In this document: piece by piece, positions 1-11,800 of the stretch
How the letters are laid out: every line of letters starts with the position of its first letter
Position numbering within the stretch: position 1 is the first letter of the stretch
DNA from: Aphodosoma sp045631465
GTDB lineage: Bacteria; Bacteroidota; Bacteroidia; Bacteroidales; Paludibacteraceae
DNA length: 64,000 nucleotides
Direction: 5' to 3'
Assembly (NCBI GenBank): GCA_045631465.1
Contig: JAZQUV010000010.1
Span: 1 to 64,000, forward strand
Made by a program: the position numbers and the translations under genes
Notes under the pieces: model-generated
Database searches by the model: none
The model's input: the letters and a program-made list of their open reading frames with translations, nothing else
Told to the model about the DNA's origin: nothing

Positions 1-1133
<1,133 letters not shown>

Positions 1134-1342
1134 ACATTTATTTTTTTTTATTCGTTTGTCCCTAAACTCAAGCTTTATTGTAGTCAGTTTTAAGTTGAAA
1201 TTTGAAAGTTAATTCAAATCACTCCCAATCTCTTTGACGGTGGTATTTTATTACCTTGTACTTATACTACATTTTTGTTGTTTCAGATTTTCAAAGAATC
1301 GCTGTCTTTTCATTCAGCGGCCATCTCTCTCGATTGCGGATG

Positions 1343-1372
1343 CAAAGGTACAACATTTTTTCAAACCACCAA
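1343..1372 (-). promoter_or_regulatory. rRNA operon promoter
   Basis: Reading the minus strand, TACCTTTG (1343-1350) matches the Bacteroidetes -7 box TAnnTTTG. A TTG lies 19 nt upstream (1370-1372). This puts the transcript start near 1337 and gives a pre-rRNA leader of about 200 nt (1134-1337). The leader contains ATTCTTTGAAAATC (near 1283-1296), which resembles the boxA-like element of Bacteroidetes rRNA leaders; that match is an inference. Confidence 0.8.
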
Positions 1373-1374
1373 AA

Positions 1375-1724
1375 TATTTTTAAGTTTTTTCTTAAACTTT
1401 TTCATAAGTCATTGTTTTTCAAAAAGAAAAATTTTAATATTTCTGTGTTTTTTATGTTAAAAAGCATGTTTTTGGTCTTTTTTTTAGTATTTTTCGAGTG
1501 TTTTTGTCAATGATTCAAGTGTAATTTTTCGCGTTTTCGGATTTTTTTGTGTTTTTTTAATGAATTTTACTCTAAAATTGGCATTTGTTTATGCTAGAAA
1601 TCATACTATGTGACACAAAATATACATATATATTATTTTTATTTCCCATAAATTACACAAATTGGCACAAAATTGGACGTCAAATCAGGGTGCACTGCTT
1701 CTTGAAATAGGATTCTTTCTATCA
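1375..1724. other. AT-rich intergenic segment
   Basis: A stretch rich in T runs and A+T upstream of the rRNA promoter. The 85-codon open frame drawn across it is low-complexity Phe/Leu/Lys from poly-T and is not a credible gene. I see no other feature. Confidence 0.6.
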
Positions 1725-1995
1725 CAGACCCCTCCACCCTTCGGGCACCTCCCCTATAAACAGAGGAGGTGTTGGAGAAAGTGAGGAGTTAGGAGTGAAC
1801 CCCCTCCCCCTTCGGGTACTCCCCCTATAAACAGGGGGAGAATTGTGGTTAGACTCATTTGCTTTACAGACCCCTCCGTTCTACGGACACTTTGCCTTCA
1901 GCGACCTCCTCCTTGCAAAGCATAATGCAAGCAAGCTTACCTTCTGCTCTTGCTACGTTCGTCAGTTCCCCTAACTCAGGGGAGGTGTTTTCTGG
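1725..1995. repeat. Three degenerate GC-rich palindromic repeat copies
   Basis: Three related elements lie at 1725-1771, 1799-1840 and 1866-1995. The first two share the order 'cccctcc', 'ttcggg', then a hairpin. In copy 1 the hairpin arms are 1746-1754 and 1763-1771; in copy 2 CTCCCCCT (1819-1826) pairs exactly with AGGGGGAG (1833-1840), and both have a TATAAAC-like loop. Copy 3 is longer and diverged: it starts with 'cagacccctcc' and ends with 'ggggaggtg', with unrelated filler. They stand out by GC content in a very AT-rich gap. Confidence 0.75.
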
Positions 1996-2050
1996 GGAAG
2001 TGTTTGTATGTATATATTATTTTTATTTCACACAAATTGGTATGAATTAT

Positions 2051-2084
2051 AAAAAAAAGAGATGCTCGAATGTGGAGCATCTCT
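2051..2084 (-). terminator. Intrinsic terminator of the lipoprotein gene
   Basis: Arms agagatgctc (2058-2067) and gagcatctct (2075-2084) pair perfectly around a 7-nt loop. On the minus strand the stem is followed by a U run (A's at 2051-2058). It lies about 20 nt past the stop codon of the gene ending at 2106. Confidence 0.85.
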
Positions 2085-2105
2085 TTTTGTAAGTTATTTT
2101 ATAAA

Positions 2106-3203
2106 TTAGAATTTAACCACTTTGTGAAAAGGTTTCAGTTCGTTTGCTTGTTTTGCAACTGGAGCTTTTGCTTGAGGAGCGCCATAAACTGATTTGTAAG
2201 AAGTAAGTTCGATTTTACCAGTGTAGATAGATTTGATGTTAGAACCATTAAGAGTAGTAAGATCGAAAGAGATAGCATCTTCGGCAATAGAGATTGTACC
2301 ACCATTAACGAGATAGTAGTCGCCAGCGCCAGTTTGAGCATCGTTGTTAAGAACGATGAAAGAAGGAGAAGGATATGCATTGTTGTCTTCAGCTATATAG
2401 AAACCTGCACTAGGAGCAGCAGAACCAACTTTCACTTCGTTAGAGATAGTGAATGTGCCATAAACATTTTTCTCGCTATCGAGTGAACCATAGCAATAGA
2501 AGTTAGCCAAAGTAGACATAGTTTTGTCAACAAGAACAACTTCGATTACATTGAAAGGAAGGAGTGGTTGAGCATCTGTGCCATAATAGATAACTTGAGC
2601 TTGAGCAAAGTTAGCAGTTGTGTTAACAACATTTGTAGATTCAACATCTTGCATTGTATAAGGGCTATCGTTGTAGAGAGTTGGAGTGCCTTCGAATACA
2701 AAAGTTTTCACTTCGCCATCGAAATTACCTTCGATTGCAAGAGAGTTTTTAATAGTTTCAACTTTGAAATCATAAGTATAAACAGGATCTTGATTGATTT
2801 CACCATTTTCGATAACAAAATATTGGATAGCAACAGCACCACCTGAGAAAACTTCGGCAACACCGTTATCTGTCAATTCGAAAGGAACGAAAGATGTAGC
2901 AACTGGCATTTCATTGTCTTTAATGAAAGAGAGAGCTTGTGAAATTTGGATTACATAGCCATCACCTTCGAGGGCGTTAGTTTTAGGGTCGTAGTTAACT
3001 GTACCGGTATAACCTTCGTATGCAAATTGACGGAAAGAAGGGAATTTGTAGTCAACAGGACCTTGGTTGTAGATAGACATAGCGTTAACTACTTCGGCAT
3101 TAGTAGTGTCGATAGTACCTTCACCACCTTGTTGTGGTTCACATGCTGTGAAAAGGATTGCGAATGAAAGAATCGCAGCAAAAATAGATAAAACTTTTTT
3201 CAT
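2106..3203 (-). CDS. Secreted lipoprotein of unknown function (365 aa)
   Basis: The N terminus MKKVLSIFAAILSFAILFTAC is a lipoprotein signal peptide with a lipobox ending at Cys21 (FTAC), followed by an EPQQGGEG linker. The mature part is rich in Thr, Asn, Tyr and Val, has alternating strand-like segments and no catalytic motif I recognise. It looks like a beta-rich envelope protein. It sits alone, with its own promoter upstream (3241-3271) and a terminator just downstream, so it is probably monocistronic. I do not recognise the family. Confidence 0.85.
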   Translation of the reverse strand: MKKVLSIFAAILSFAILFTACEPQQGGEGTIDTTNAEVVNAMSIYNQGPVDYKFPSFRQFAYEGYTGTVNYDPKTNALEGDGYVIQISQALSFIKDNEMPVATSFVPFELTDNGVAEVFSGGAVAIQYFVIENGEINQDPVYTYDFKVETIKNSLAIEGNFDGEVKTFVFEGTPTLYNDSPYTMQDVESTNVVNTTANFAQAQVIYYGTDAQPLLPFNVIEVVLVDKTMSTLANFYCYGSLDSEKNVYGTFTISNEVKVGSAAPSAGFYIAEDNNAYPSPSFIVLNNDAQTGAGDYYLVNGGTISIAEDAISFDLTTLNGSNIKSIYTGKIELTSYKSVYGAPQAKAPVAKQANELKPFHKVVKF

Positions 3204-3240
3204 AATAAAAATATTTTAATTAGTGTATGTTTTGAAAGTG

Positions 3241-3271
3241 CAAAGTTAATTGTTTTTTTTGATATACACAA
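3241..3271 (-). promoter_or_regulatory. Promoter of the lipoprotein gene
   Basis: On the minus strand TAACTTTG (3241-3248) is preceded at exactly 20 nt by TTG (3269-3271). This matches the Bacteroidetes vegetative promoter and leaves a leader of about 30 nt before the ATG at 3203. Confidence 0.8.
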
Positions 3272-3283
3272 TAGGGAGAGGTA

Positions 3284-3360
3284 AGAATTGAGAATTGAGA
3301 ATTGAGAATTGAGAATTGAGAATTGAGAATTGAGAATTGAGAATTGAGAATTGAGAATTA
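3284..3360. repeat. Heptamer array, 11 units of agaattg
   Basis: Eleven consecutive 7-bp units run from 3284 to 3360: ten are exactly agaattg and the last is agaatta. The array abuts the 83-bp repeats. It is non-coding and lies upstream of the lipoprotein promoter. Confidence 0.98.
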
Positions 3361-3609
3361 TTCGCTTCGCTCATGATTTTTGCTATGCTCGGCAATTAGA
3401 ATAAATTCTATTGCGCTCGCTTATCGCAAAAAATTGAGAATTATTCGCTTCGCTCATGATTTTTGCTACGCTCGGCAATTAGAATAAATTCTATTGCGCT
3501 CGCTTATCACAAAAAATTGAGAATTATTCGCTTCGCTCATGATTTTTGCTATGCTCGGCAATTAGAATAAATTCTATTGCGCTCGCTTATCGCAAAAATT
3601 GAGAGTTGA
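3361..3609. repeat. 83-bp direct repeat, three tandem copies
   Basis: Copies start at 3361, 3444 and 3527, giving an exact 83-bp period. They differ at only a few positions (for example 'tgctatgctc' against 'tgctacgctc', and 'tatcgc' against 'tatcac'). Each unit contains 'ttcgcttcgctcat', an AGAAT-aa-ATTCT dyad and 'gcgctcgcttatcgc', and the first two copies end with the same 'attgagaatta' as the neighbouring heptamer array. No open frame is conserved across the copies. Confidence 0.95.
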
Positions 3610-3642
3610 GAATTGTGTTGCGCCTCTACTCTATCATAGCAT

Positions 3643-3674
3643 AAACAAAAAGAGACGCAATGTGTTGCGTCTCT
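3643..3674 (-). terminator. dnaK terminator
   Basis: Arms agagacgcaa (3651-3660) and ttgcgtctct (3665-3674) are a perfect 10-bp stem with a tgtg loop. On the minus strand the stem is followed by U's. The same stem sequence recurs at other terminators in this window (5848-5873 and 39504-39527). Confidence 0.85.
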
Positions 3675-3704
3675 TTTATATATTCCTTATTATATAAGGT
3701 GTAA

Positions 3705-5612
3705 TTATTTCACTTCTTCGAAGTCGACGTCAGTTACGTTGTCGCCAGCTTGGTTGCCACCTTGAGCACCTGCGTTGAAGTCAGGACCTGGTTGAGCACC
3801 GCCTTGAGCGTTAGCTGCGTTGTACATATCTTGGCTTGCTGCGTGGAATGCAGAGTTGAGAGCTTCCATAGCGCGGTCGATAGCTTCGAGGTTTTGCTCT
3901 TTGTGAGCAGTTTTGAGTTGTTCGAGAGCAGATTCGATAGGAGCTTTTTTGTCGGCAGGAAGTTTGTCTCCAAGTTCTTTGAGTTGTTTTTCAGTTTGGA
4001 AAATCATACCGTCAGCTTGGTTGAGTTTGTCGATGCGCTCTTTTTCTTTTTTATCAGCTTCGGCATTAGCTTCAGCTTCGGCTTTCATACGTTTGATTTC
4101 TTCGTCAGAAAGACCAGAAGATGCTTCGATGCGGATAGATTGTTCTTTGCCAGTAGCTTTGTCTTTAGCAGACACTTTGAGGATACCATTGGCATCGATA
4201 TCGAAAGTAACTTCGATTTGAGGCACACCACGTGGAGCAGCAGGGATACCATCGAGGTGGAACATACCAATTTGTTTGTTTTGAGAAGCCATTGGACGTT
4301 CGCCTTGGAGTACGTTGATTTGTACAGAAGGTTGATTGTCGCTAGCAGTAGAGAACACCTCAGATTTTTTAGTAGGGATAGTAGTGTTAGCATCGATGAG
4401 GCGAGTCATCACACCACCCATAGTTTCGATACCAAGAGAAAGAGGAGTTACGTCGAGGAGAAGAACATCTTTCACTTCGCCAGTGAGGACAGCACCTTGG
4501 ATAGCAGCACCTACAGCCACAACTTCGTCAGGGTTAACACCTTTAGAAGGCGTTTTACCGAAGAATTTAGCAACGAGTTCTTGGATAGCAGGGATACGAG
4601 TAGAACCACCTACAAGGATAACTTCGTCGATATCAGATTTGCTGAAGCCAGCGTGTTTCAATGCGTTTTCGCAAGGAGGGAGACAAGCTTGGATAAGACG
4701 GTCAGCCAATTTTTCGAATTGAGCGCGAGTAAGAGTTTTCACCAAGTGTTTTGGCACACCACCTACAGGCATGATATAAGGGAGGTTGATTTCAGTAGAA
4801 GTAGAGCTAGAGAGTTCGATTTTAGCTTTTTCGGCAGCCTCTTTAAGACGTTGCATAGCCATAGGGTCTTTACGAAGGTCGGCACCCTCTTCACGAAGGA
4901 ACTCTTCAGCCAACCAGTCGATGATAACGTGGTCGAAGTCGTCGCCACCGAGGTGAGTATCACCATTAGTAGATTTCACTTCAAATACGCCGTCGCCAAG
5001 TTCGAGGATAGAAATATCGAAAGTACCGCCACCAAGGTCGAATACAGCGATTTTCATATCTTTGTTAGCTTTGTCGAGACCATAAGCAAGAGCAGCTGCA
5101 GTAGGTTCGTTAACAATACGACGAACAGTGAGACCTGCGATTTCGCCAGCTTCTTTAGTAGCTTGACGTTGAGCGTCAGAGAAGTAAGCAGGCACAGTGA
5201 TAACAGCTTCAGTAACTTCTTGGCCAAGATAATCTTCAGCAGTTTTTTTCATTTTTTGGAGCACCATAGCTGAAATTTCTTGCGGAGTATAAAGACGGCC
5301 GTCAATATCTACACGTGGAGTGTTGTTATCACCTTTAGCTACGCGGTAAGGCATACGTTCGATTTCTTTAGAAACGCGGTCGTAAGTTTCGCCCATAAAG
5401 CGTTTGATAGAATATACAGTTTTGTGAGGGTTAGTCACCGCTTGACGTTTAGCAGGGTCGCCGATTTTGCGTTCGCCGCCATCGATGAATGCTACGATAG
5501 AAGGAGTTGTACGTTTACCTTCAGAGTTTGCAACAACAACAGGTTCGTTGCCTTCCATAACTGCCACGCACGAGTTAGTTGTGCCGAGGTCAATACCAAT
5601 AATTTTTCCCAT
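3705..5612 (-). CDS. dnaK: Molecular chaperone DnaK (Hsp70)
   Basis: A 635-residue protein, full length for DnaK. The N terminus MGKIIGIDLGTTNSCVAVME holds the phosphate-1 ATPase motif; VFDLGGGTFDISIL (near residue 195) and ILVGGSTRIPAIQ (near 340) are the other Hsp70 signatures. The substrate-binding domain (SLGIETMGGVMTRLI) and helical lid follow, and the C terminus is Gly/Gln-rich ending in DVDFEEVK, like the usual EEVD-type tail. It binds exposed hydrophobic segments and refolds proteins in the cytoplasm with DnaJ and GrpE, neither of which is adjacent. No TAnnTTTG box is visible upstream, unlike most genes here, which suggests a different control such as heat-shock regulation. Confidence 0.99.
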   Translation of the reverse strand: MGKIIGIDLGTTNSCVAVMEGNEPVVVANSEGKRTTPSIVAFIDGGERKIGDPAKRQAVTNPHKTVYSIKRFMGETYDRVSKEIERMPYRVAKGDNNTPRVDIDGRLYTPQEISAMVLQKMKKTAEDYLGQEVTEAVITVPAYFSDAQRQATKEAGEIAGLTVRRIVNEPTAAALAYGLDKANKDMKIAVFDLGGGTFDISILELGDGVFEVKSTNGDTHLGGDDFDHVIIDWLAEEFLREEGADLRKDPMAMQRLKEAAEKAKIELSSSTSTEINLPYIMPVGGVPKHLVKTLTRAQFEKLADRLIQACLPPCENALKHAGFSKSDIDEVILVGGSTRIPAIQELVAKFFGKTPSKGVNPDEVVAVGAAIQGAVLTGEVKDVLLLDVTPLSLGIETMGGVMTRLIDANTTIPTKKSEVFSTASDNQPSVQINVLQGERPMASQNKQIGMFHLDGIPAAPRGVPQIEVTFDIDANGILKVSAKDKATGKEQSIRIEASSGLSDEEIKRMKAEAEANAEADKKEKERIDKLNQADGMIFQTEKQLKELGDKLPADKKAPIESALEQLKTAHKEQNLEAIDRAMEALNSAFHAASQDMYNAANAQGGAQPGPDFNAGAQGGNQAGDNVTDVDFEEVK

Positions 5613-5840
5613 GATTGTTTATTTGTTTTATTTTGTTAATATTCGATTAATTTCCCGGAAAATCCGGATTTACCAGACCACTTCGTTTGTCCGGTCGCTA
5701 TAATTACTTCAAATGATGTGCCAAACGATTTTTTTTATATTTTTCGCTTATAAAAAAACTTTTTCTGCCAAGATGACACAAAAAGATGACACAATAGCTG
5801 CAATAATATGACAAAAAGAAACACTTTGTGAGTGAATATA
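5613..5840. promoter_or_regulatory. dnaK upstream region without a vegetative -7 box
   Basis: The roughly 230 bp before dnaK contain a ccggaaaatccgg dyad (near 5653-5665) and a gacc...ggtc dyad (near 5686-5704), but no TAnnTTTG box on the dnaK strand. A CIRCE operator is not visible. Either the promoter is of another class or the transcript starts further away. Confidence 0.35.
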
Positions 5841-5873
5841 AAAAAAAGAGACGCAGTATAGTTGCTGCGTCTC
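5841..5873 (-). terminator. Terminator of the giant repeat protein gene
   Basis: Arms gagacgcag (5848-5856) and ctgcgtctc (5865-5873) pair perfectly. On the minus strand the stem leads into U's encoded by 5841-5847. It lies about 25 nt beyond the stop codon at 5899. Confidence 0.85.
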
Positions 5874-5898
5874 AAACTAGGTTTATGTAGCAAAATCA

Positions 5899-8800
5899 CT
5901 ACTTCACTCGTTTACCTTGCATTGTGTATTTTGTACCATTAGGCATTATTATGTATAGGATGCCATCGATCATTTCTTTGCGAGGACGGAGAGTTGATTC
6001 TTCTTCAATATCATCTAAAGCAGTATTTTCATCTTGCTTATATTGAGCAATAACGGTTAAATCGCTAGTGATATTGGTGATTGGTTTGCTCCAACCGATG
6101 AAGGTATAACCATCGCGAGTAGGATTTGAGGCAGGACCTACGGCATCTTTGCCCTCTTCGACATGCTCAACATACAATTCTGTGCCATCCCAATCGAGGA
6201 ACGTAACGGTATAATAGATTTTATTTTGTTCATATTGAGCAATGACGGTTAAATCGCTAGTGATATTGGTGTTTGGTTTGCTCCAACCGATGAAGGTGTA
6301 ACCATCACGGGTAGGATTTGAGGTAGGACCTATGGCATCTTTGCCCTCTTCGACTTGCTCGACATGCAACTCTGTGCCATCCCAATCGAGGAAGGTTACA
6401 GTGTAATAGATTTTATTTTGTTCATATTGAGCAGTTACGGTTAGGTCAGATTGTATATTACTAAAGTCTTTGTCCCAACCTGTGAAAGTATATCCTTCAC
6501 GTACTGGGTCAGCTGGTGCTGTGGCAGCAGTACCATAATCTATCAATTGCTCACTCAATTTAGTACCATCCCAATCGAGGAAGGTTACTTTATATTGACG
6601 TATGAAACTAGTAAAAGAAGCAGTATAATTTGCATCTTTAGTTACGATTGCAATCTCAGGAGTCCATGCATCAAACATATAATTATATTGCGCAGAAGAT
6701 GGACGAACAGGAGTAGTTCCAATATATTCAGGCATAACACCATATTCGACTTGAGAAGATTGCAACAGACTACCATTATAGTTTAAGAATTGTATCGTAT
6801 ATTTACGTTTTGATTCGGTATAAGTGGCAGTATAAGTTGCATTTTCTAAAACAGGAACAAATTCAGGAGACCAACCTGCAAAAGTGTAGATATGCTCTGC
6901 AGTGGCAGCTTTAATAGGCGTTGTACCAGTATATTGTGGCATTTCGCCTTCACGCACTTGTACTGTTTGCAATACTGTAGCATCCTCATTAAGGAATGTG
7001 ATAGTAAAGAAGTCGTTAGAAGTAACAGTAACTAAACAAGAGGCAGAGAAACCACCATCTTGAGTTGTTGCAGTGATAGTAGTTTTACCTACGCGCAAGG
7101 CAGAGAGATAGGCAATATCGGTATGCCCCTCTTCGGTTCGTACAGAGACAATAGTTGTATCGGCACTAGACCAAATAACATTTTTGTTACTTGCATTAGA
7201 AGGAGATAGATTTGCAACAAGCGTTTTATCAACATCACCTTTTAGTAACGAATATTCGCTTTTTGTAAGCTGTATGCCAGTAACAGCAACTTTTTTATTG
7301 ACATAAAGAATATATTCAGCAGAATACCAAGAATCATTTAATGATTTAACTTTAATACTACGACGACGAGAGCCGGTTTCTTTCAAGCCAACTACTTTAC
7401 AAGAATCGCCCATTGGAATAATTTTGAAATAAGTAGTATCCGTTGACCATTCTACATCGCGCATTGTGGTATTTGCAGGAGTAAAGACTGCATACAAAGT
7501 GCAAGTATCTCCCATGAATATAGTAGCATCATCATCGGAAGATTGAATTTCGAGACGAGATAGTCTAACATGTTCCACTGTAATTTGCTTAGTAGCTGTC
7601 AAAGCCGGAGTGGCACTTGTGAGAGTGACAGTTGCTGTGCCAACACCAACCGCAACCACTTGACCATTAGCATCTACTTTCAATATATTCTCATCGCTAC
7701 TTGACCAAGAGAGACCTTTTGGTGGTTCACTTGCATAGACAGGAATGATTGTCGCTTGTAATTGCATAGTATCTCCTATTTTAAGTGTAGTAGATGGAGC
7801 TACGATATCCAATCTATTCACATTGTTAAATGCTACCGTAAATTGCTGTGATGAAGTGAACCCATTCGGGTGAATAAATTGAATAGTTGTTGTACCTGCA
7901 GTAAGGCATTTCAAAACACCCAAAGAAATACGACGCTTTTGATCGTCGATAGTATCTTGAGATATGATTTCAAAACTTGCCACTTCAGGATTGCTATTAG
8001 TGAAAGTTACCGCTTGATGCAAACTATCTGGGGTAGTCCAGAAACCCACTTGATATTCCCAATTTACACTTTTAGTGTAAGATTCAGCACTTTCCCATTG
8101 AGTCCACTCGGTAGTGCCAATATAACGATGTTTAGAGTATGTAATACTCGTATAACTTGGATGATAAACATTTAAAGTACATTTTTTCTGATAGTTGCCT
8201 TGAACTGTAGTTGCAGTAACGACTTCTTGTGTATAACGATTGGCATAATTACGGAGATGTTTGGTTATAACCAAACCATTTTCATCGATACTTAAACCAC
8301 CATAACCACGATAAGACCATGTAATACCCTTTTCGTCAGCATCGTAAGGTAATACCGAAGCGTGCAACTGCACTGTGTCGCCAGCTACGACATTGATAAT
8401 GCTATCAGCCTCTAATAGTTCGATGCCAGTAACAATAGTCATTTCGTCGGGGCTATCAGGAATAAACTCTTTATGGAAGCAACGAAGATATGGATACCCA
8501 TCATTAATTGTATCATTACGCCCCCAAATGCTATCAAAGTCGAAACCAGCAAAAGTTATTTTCGAATGCATCTCAGGTGTAATCATACCCACACCTGTAT
8601 TAGCTCCAGTATTCGGACTTAACTCCTTATTGTAATATACATTGCTGATTGTTCCGCCAGCAACACCCTCTTGCCAACTGCCACCTGCCACGTAGGAATT
8701 GCTAATGCTACCATTATTCCAATCTACAAGACCAGAGCCAAACACGCCTCTATTGGTTGCATTAATGTCCATTGGATTATAAATGATATCTACTCTCGCA

Positions 8801-11800
8801 TAGCAATCAGTAATCGCTCCGCCAGCATCGTAATTAAAACCACCCAACTGACCAGCAAAACCACCAATATCTTCATTACTTTTAGCATTAACAATAATCT
8901 TTCCATGTGTAAAACATTGCGAAATAGTGCCATCACGTAGTACGCCTACCAGTAAGCCCATATTACTGTGGATTAAGTTGCCACGCATATCAGCTACGGA
9001 TGCTTGAATACCTAAATTGCGAATCACAGTGGTCTCGCCTTTGGTTCCTACATAGCCAAATAAACCATGCTCTTCAAGCTCCCTAATAGTATCTTCATTA
9101 CCATCTATATACAAACCACTAATCACATGTCCTTGACCATCGAAAGTACCCAAGAATGGATGTATAGGGTCTATGTAATAACTACCCGTGCCAATTGGCG
9201 TCCATGATTCTGCGTAAGTATATTTTCCCCAATACTGCCAATCAGCAGTATCATTGAGAAGGATATCACAATCGAGATACACCGTTTTACCTTTGAAGTT
9301 ATTGGCAGTCAACACACCATCTATGCCATTCACAGCGTGCATAAAACCAATGAATTGCGCCTTGTTGGTGATATGGAACTCAGTAGCAAACTTATTATTG
9401 AAGATAGAATAATCATACTCATCGTATGTAGGCTCTAACCATTTAGCATAGAGCGTCATGCTCTGAGTAACAGCGGTAGAATCGAAGTCAAATACCTGGG
9501 TAAAAGCAGCATCGGCATACCAACCTGCGAAGATATAGCCCTCTTTAGTCGGTTTTTCAGGCATCAATACATGCGTATTCACACCAACTTTTTTTGCCGC
9601 TATAGCCGAACCTCCATTGCTCTCGAATGTTACCACTAAACTTGGTTTGTAATTCGGATTAACCTTAGGATACCCATTCTCTTGCACTTCCCAATAATCC
9701 AATTTGTATGTATGCGTTGCATTCCAATCATCTACGTATGCATTGAGAATATTCACAAACTCTGCACTTTGTAGATAAGCAGTAGAACGACCGAGGTTGT
9801 TGTAATTAGTAGCATCATTATAAGGTTTAACCTTATCCGAATCAAAATAACCATTCTCCGAAACTACCCAACTATCTTGCGCATTTGGCACCATAACATA
9901 ACAATCAGAAGTGATGCCTCGTTTAGTCAAAGTCCCAGTAAATAAGAAATTTCCAATTGTATCTGTACCACCAATAACAGGCTGGCGAGTAACAGCACTT
10001 GCCCTCCCGACAGCATATACATCTGCTGAAGATGAACAATTCAAAATCCGACTATTACAACCCCTTATACCTCCAATAATCGCAGAAGCACTATACAATC
10101 CAAATATATTATCAGGGTCACCCACTATGCCTGAAGTGTGGCATTGAGAGATATAGACATTATGCTCCTCTGCTGGCGCTTCACCTGCTAAAATACCTAC
10201 CTCGCCTAATGTACCAGGCGAAACCACGTATGCATCTGTTACACTAAGATTTTTAATTGTTGCATCATGATATAGTATACCAAAAAATCCTGCAGGACGA
10301 CCTTGAGGGTCATCTATATACATATTTTCTATCTTATGGGAATCACCATCGTATGTACCTCCAAAATGATAACATCTTTCCCAATTGAATAAATCTAAAA
10401 TTATTGTAGCATGAAATTGCGAAAACAATAAATCGCCAATCGGAGTCCATGGTATAGGAGCTTGCACTCCCCATTTACTACGTGGTGCATTCAATGCAAT
10501 GTCCGCTGTCTGACGAATATATTTGCCACTAAACGTTTCACCAAGATTCACATAATCACGGAAGTTCTCCAACTGCTGCTTTGTACTAATAAGATATGGA
10601 TCTTCTTCTGTACCCGAACCGCCTGCCAAATAATCCGTAATATTAGTTGCTTTCACACCAGTTGGCACTGGATATTGCCCTGCCCGATATTCCCAAGTGC
10701 TGATGCCATATAAAGCAGCAAACATATTCAATTTATCCACAAATGCCTGACTTTGCATGTAAGCCGTAGTGTAACCTCGTGCGCCACCTGAAAGTTTCAT
10801 AGTTAAATCAGGAAGAAGAACAACACTATCTTTATTAAAACTACAATTCACTATACGACTATCGTTCTCAGCTAAACCATGTAGAAATCCGTATGTAATA
10901 TATTCCGATGTACCTGTTTCTGTACTTATACAACTACCAGCGCCAAAACAGTTAATACAAGTACCTGGCATATCAGTCTCTACATAACCATTATAAGTAG
11001 AAAAGAGACCCACTTGAGATGCAAATGAAGCAGGATAATGTGCAAAAGTACTAGGAAGAATCACGTTTCCTGTACTATAGCACGACTCGATAAGTCCTAA
11101 ATTACGTGCAACAAAGCCTGCGCAATTTTCCCCACATCGTACATCGCCCATTGCATAACTATTTCGAATGACACCACTATTTGTTGCAACAAAACCACCT
11201 GCATAATCTGCTATGCTAGCAAGAAATATATCCACATCAGCATAACAGTTCTCTATCACACCTTCATTGAGTTGCACCAATCCACCTCCATCTCCACCAT
11301 AGTTGCCTTTGTGTCTTCTCATAATCTTAATCAAACCTGTCACATGACTATTACGGACAACCGATGCGCTGTCTATATACGTTGCTAATCCACCAACAAA
11401 CGAGCCTTGCAAATTTATCTCTTCTGCCGAACAATTATCTACAACACTATTTTTTGATAAATGACCTATCAAACCTCCAATTGAAGAGCCAACTGCGGCA
11501 ACCAACGAACTTTTCTTTACATGACAATTCTCAATCAATACATTCGTAGCATTCGAAATCAATATTCCTGAATAATAATTTGAAGCAGTAATACCTACAT
11601 TTTGTAATGTTAAATTCTTTATCGTAGCACTATCCACAAAGCCAAAAAATCCCATACACGAACCTGTCAAATCAATCACATCTTCTGCCCATGGATCATC
11701 AGGATTATCAATAGAAATATCACCAACAGTACCCATATACGCATTATAGATAGTGTGTCCATCGCCATCAAAATGCCCACGGAAGTAGCAAGTATCAAAA

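Noticed and set aside
3284..3609. CRISPR-like array
   Set aside because: The units are directly adjacent tandem repeats with no variable spacers, and no cas genes are nearby.
3750..5273. 507-codon open frame opposite dnaK
   Set aside because: It is the antisense shadow of the highly conserved dnaK gene, with low-complexity Phe/Ser/Val composition and no promoter or family match.
5719..5738. Sigma-54-like site before dnaK (TTGGCAC followed by TTTGA)
   Set aside because: The downstream GC of the -12 element is GA, and no sigma-54 activator context is seen.
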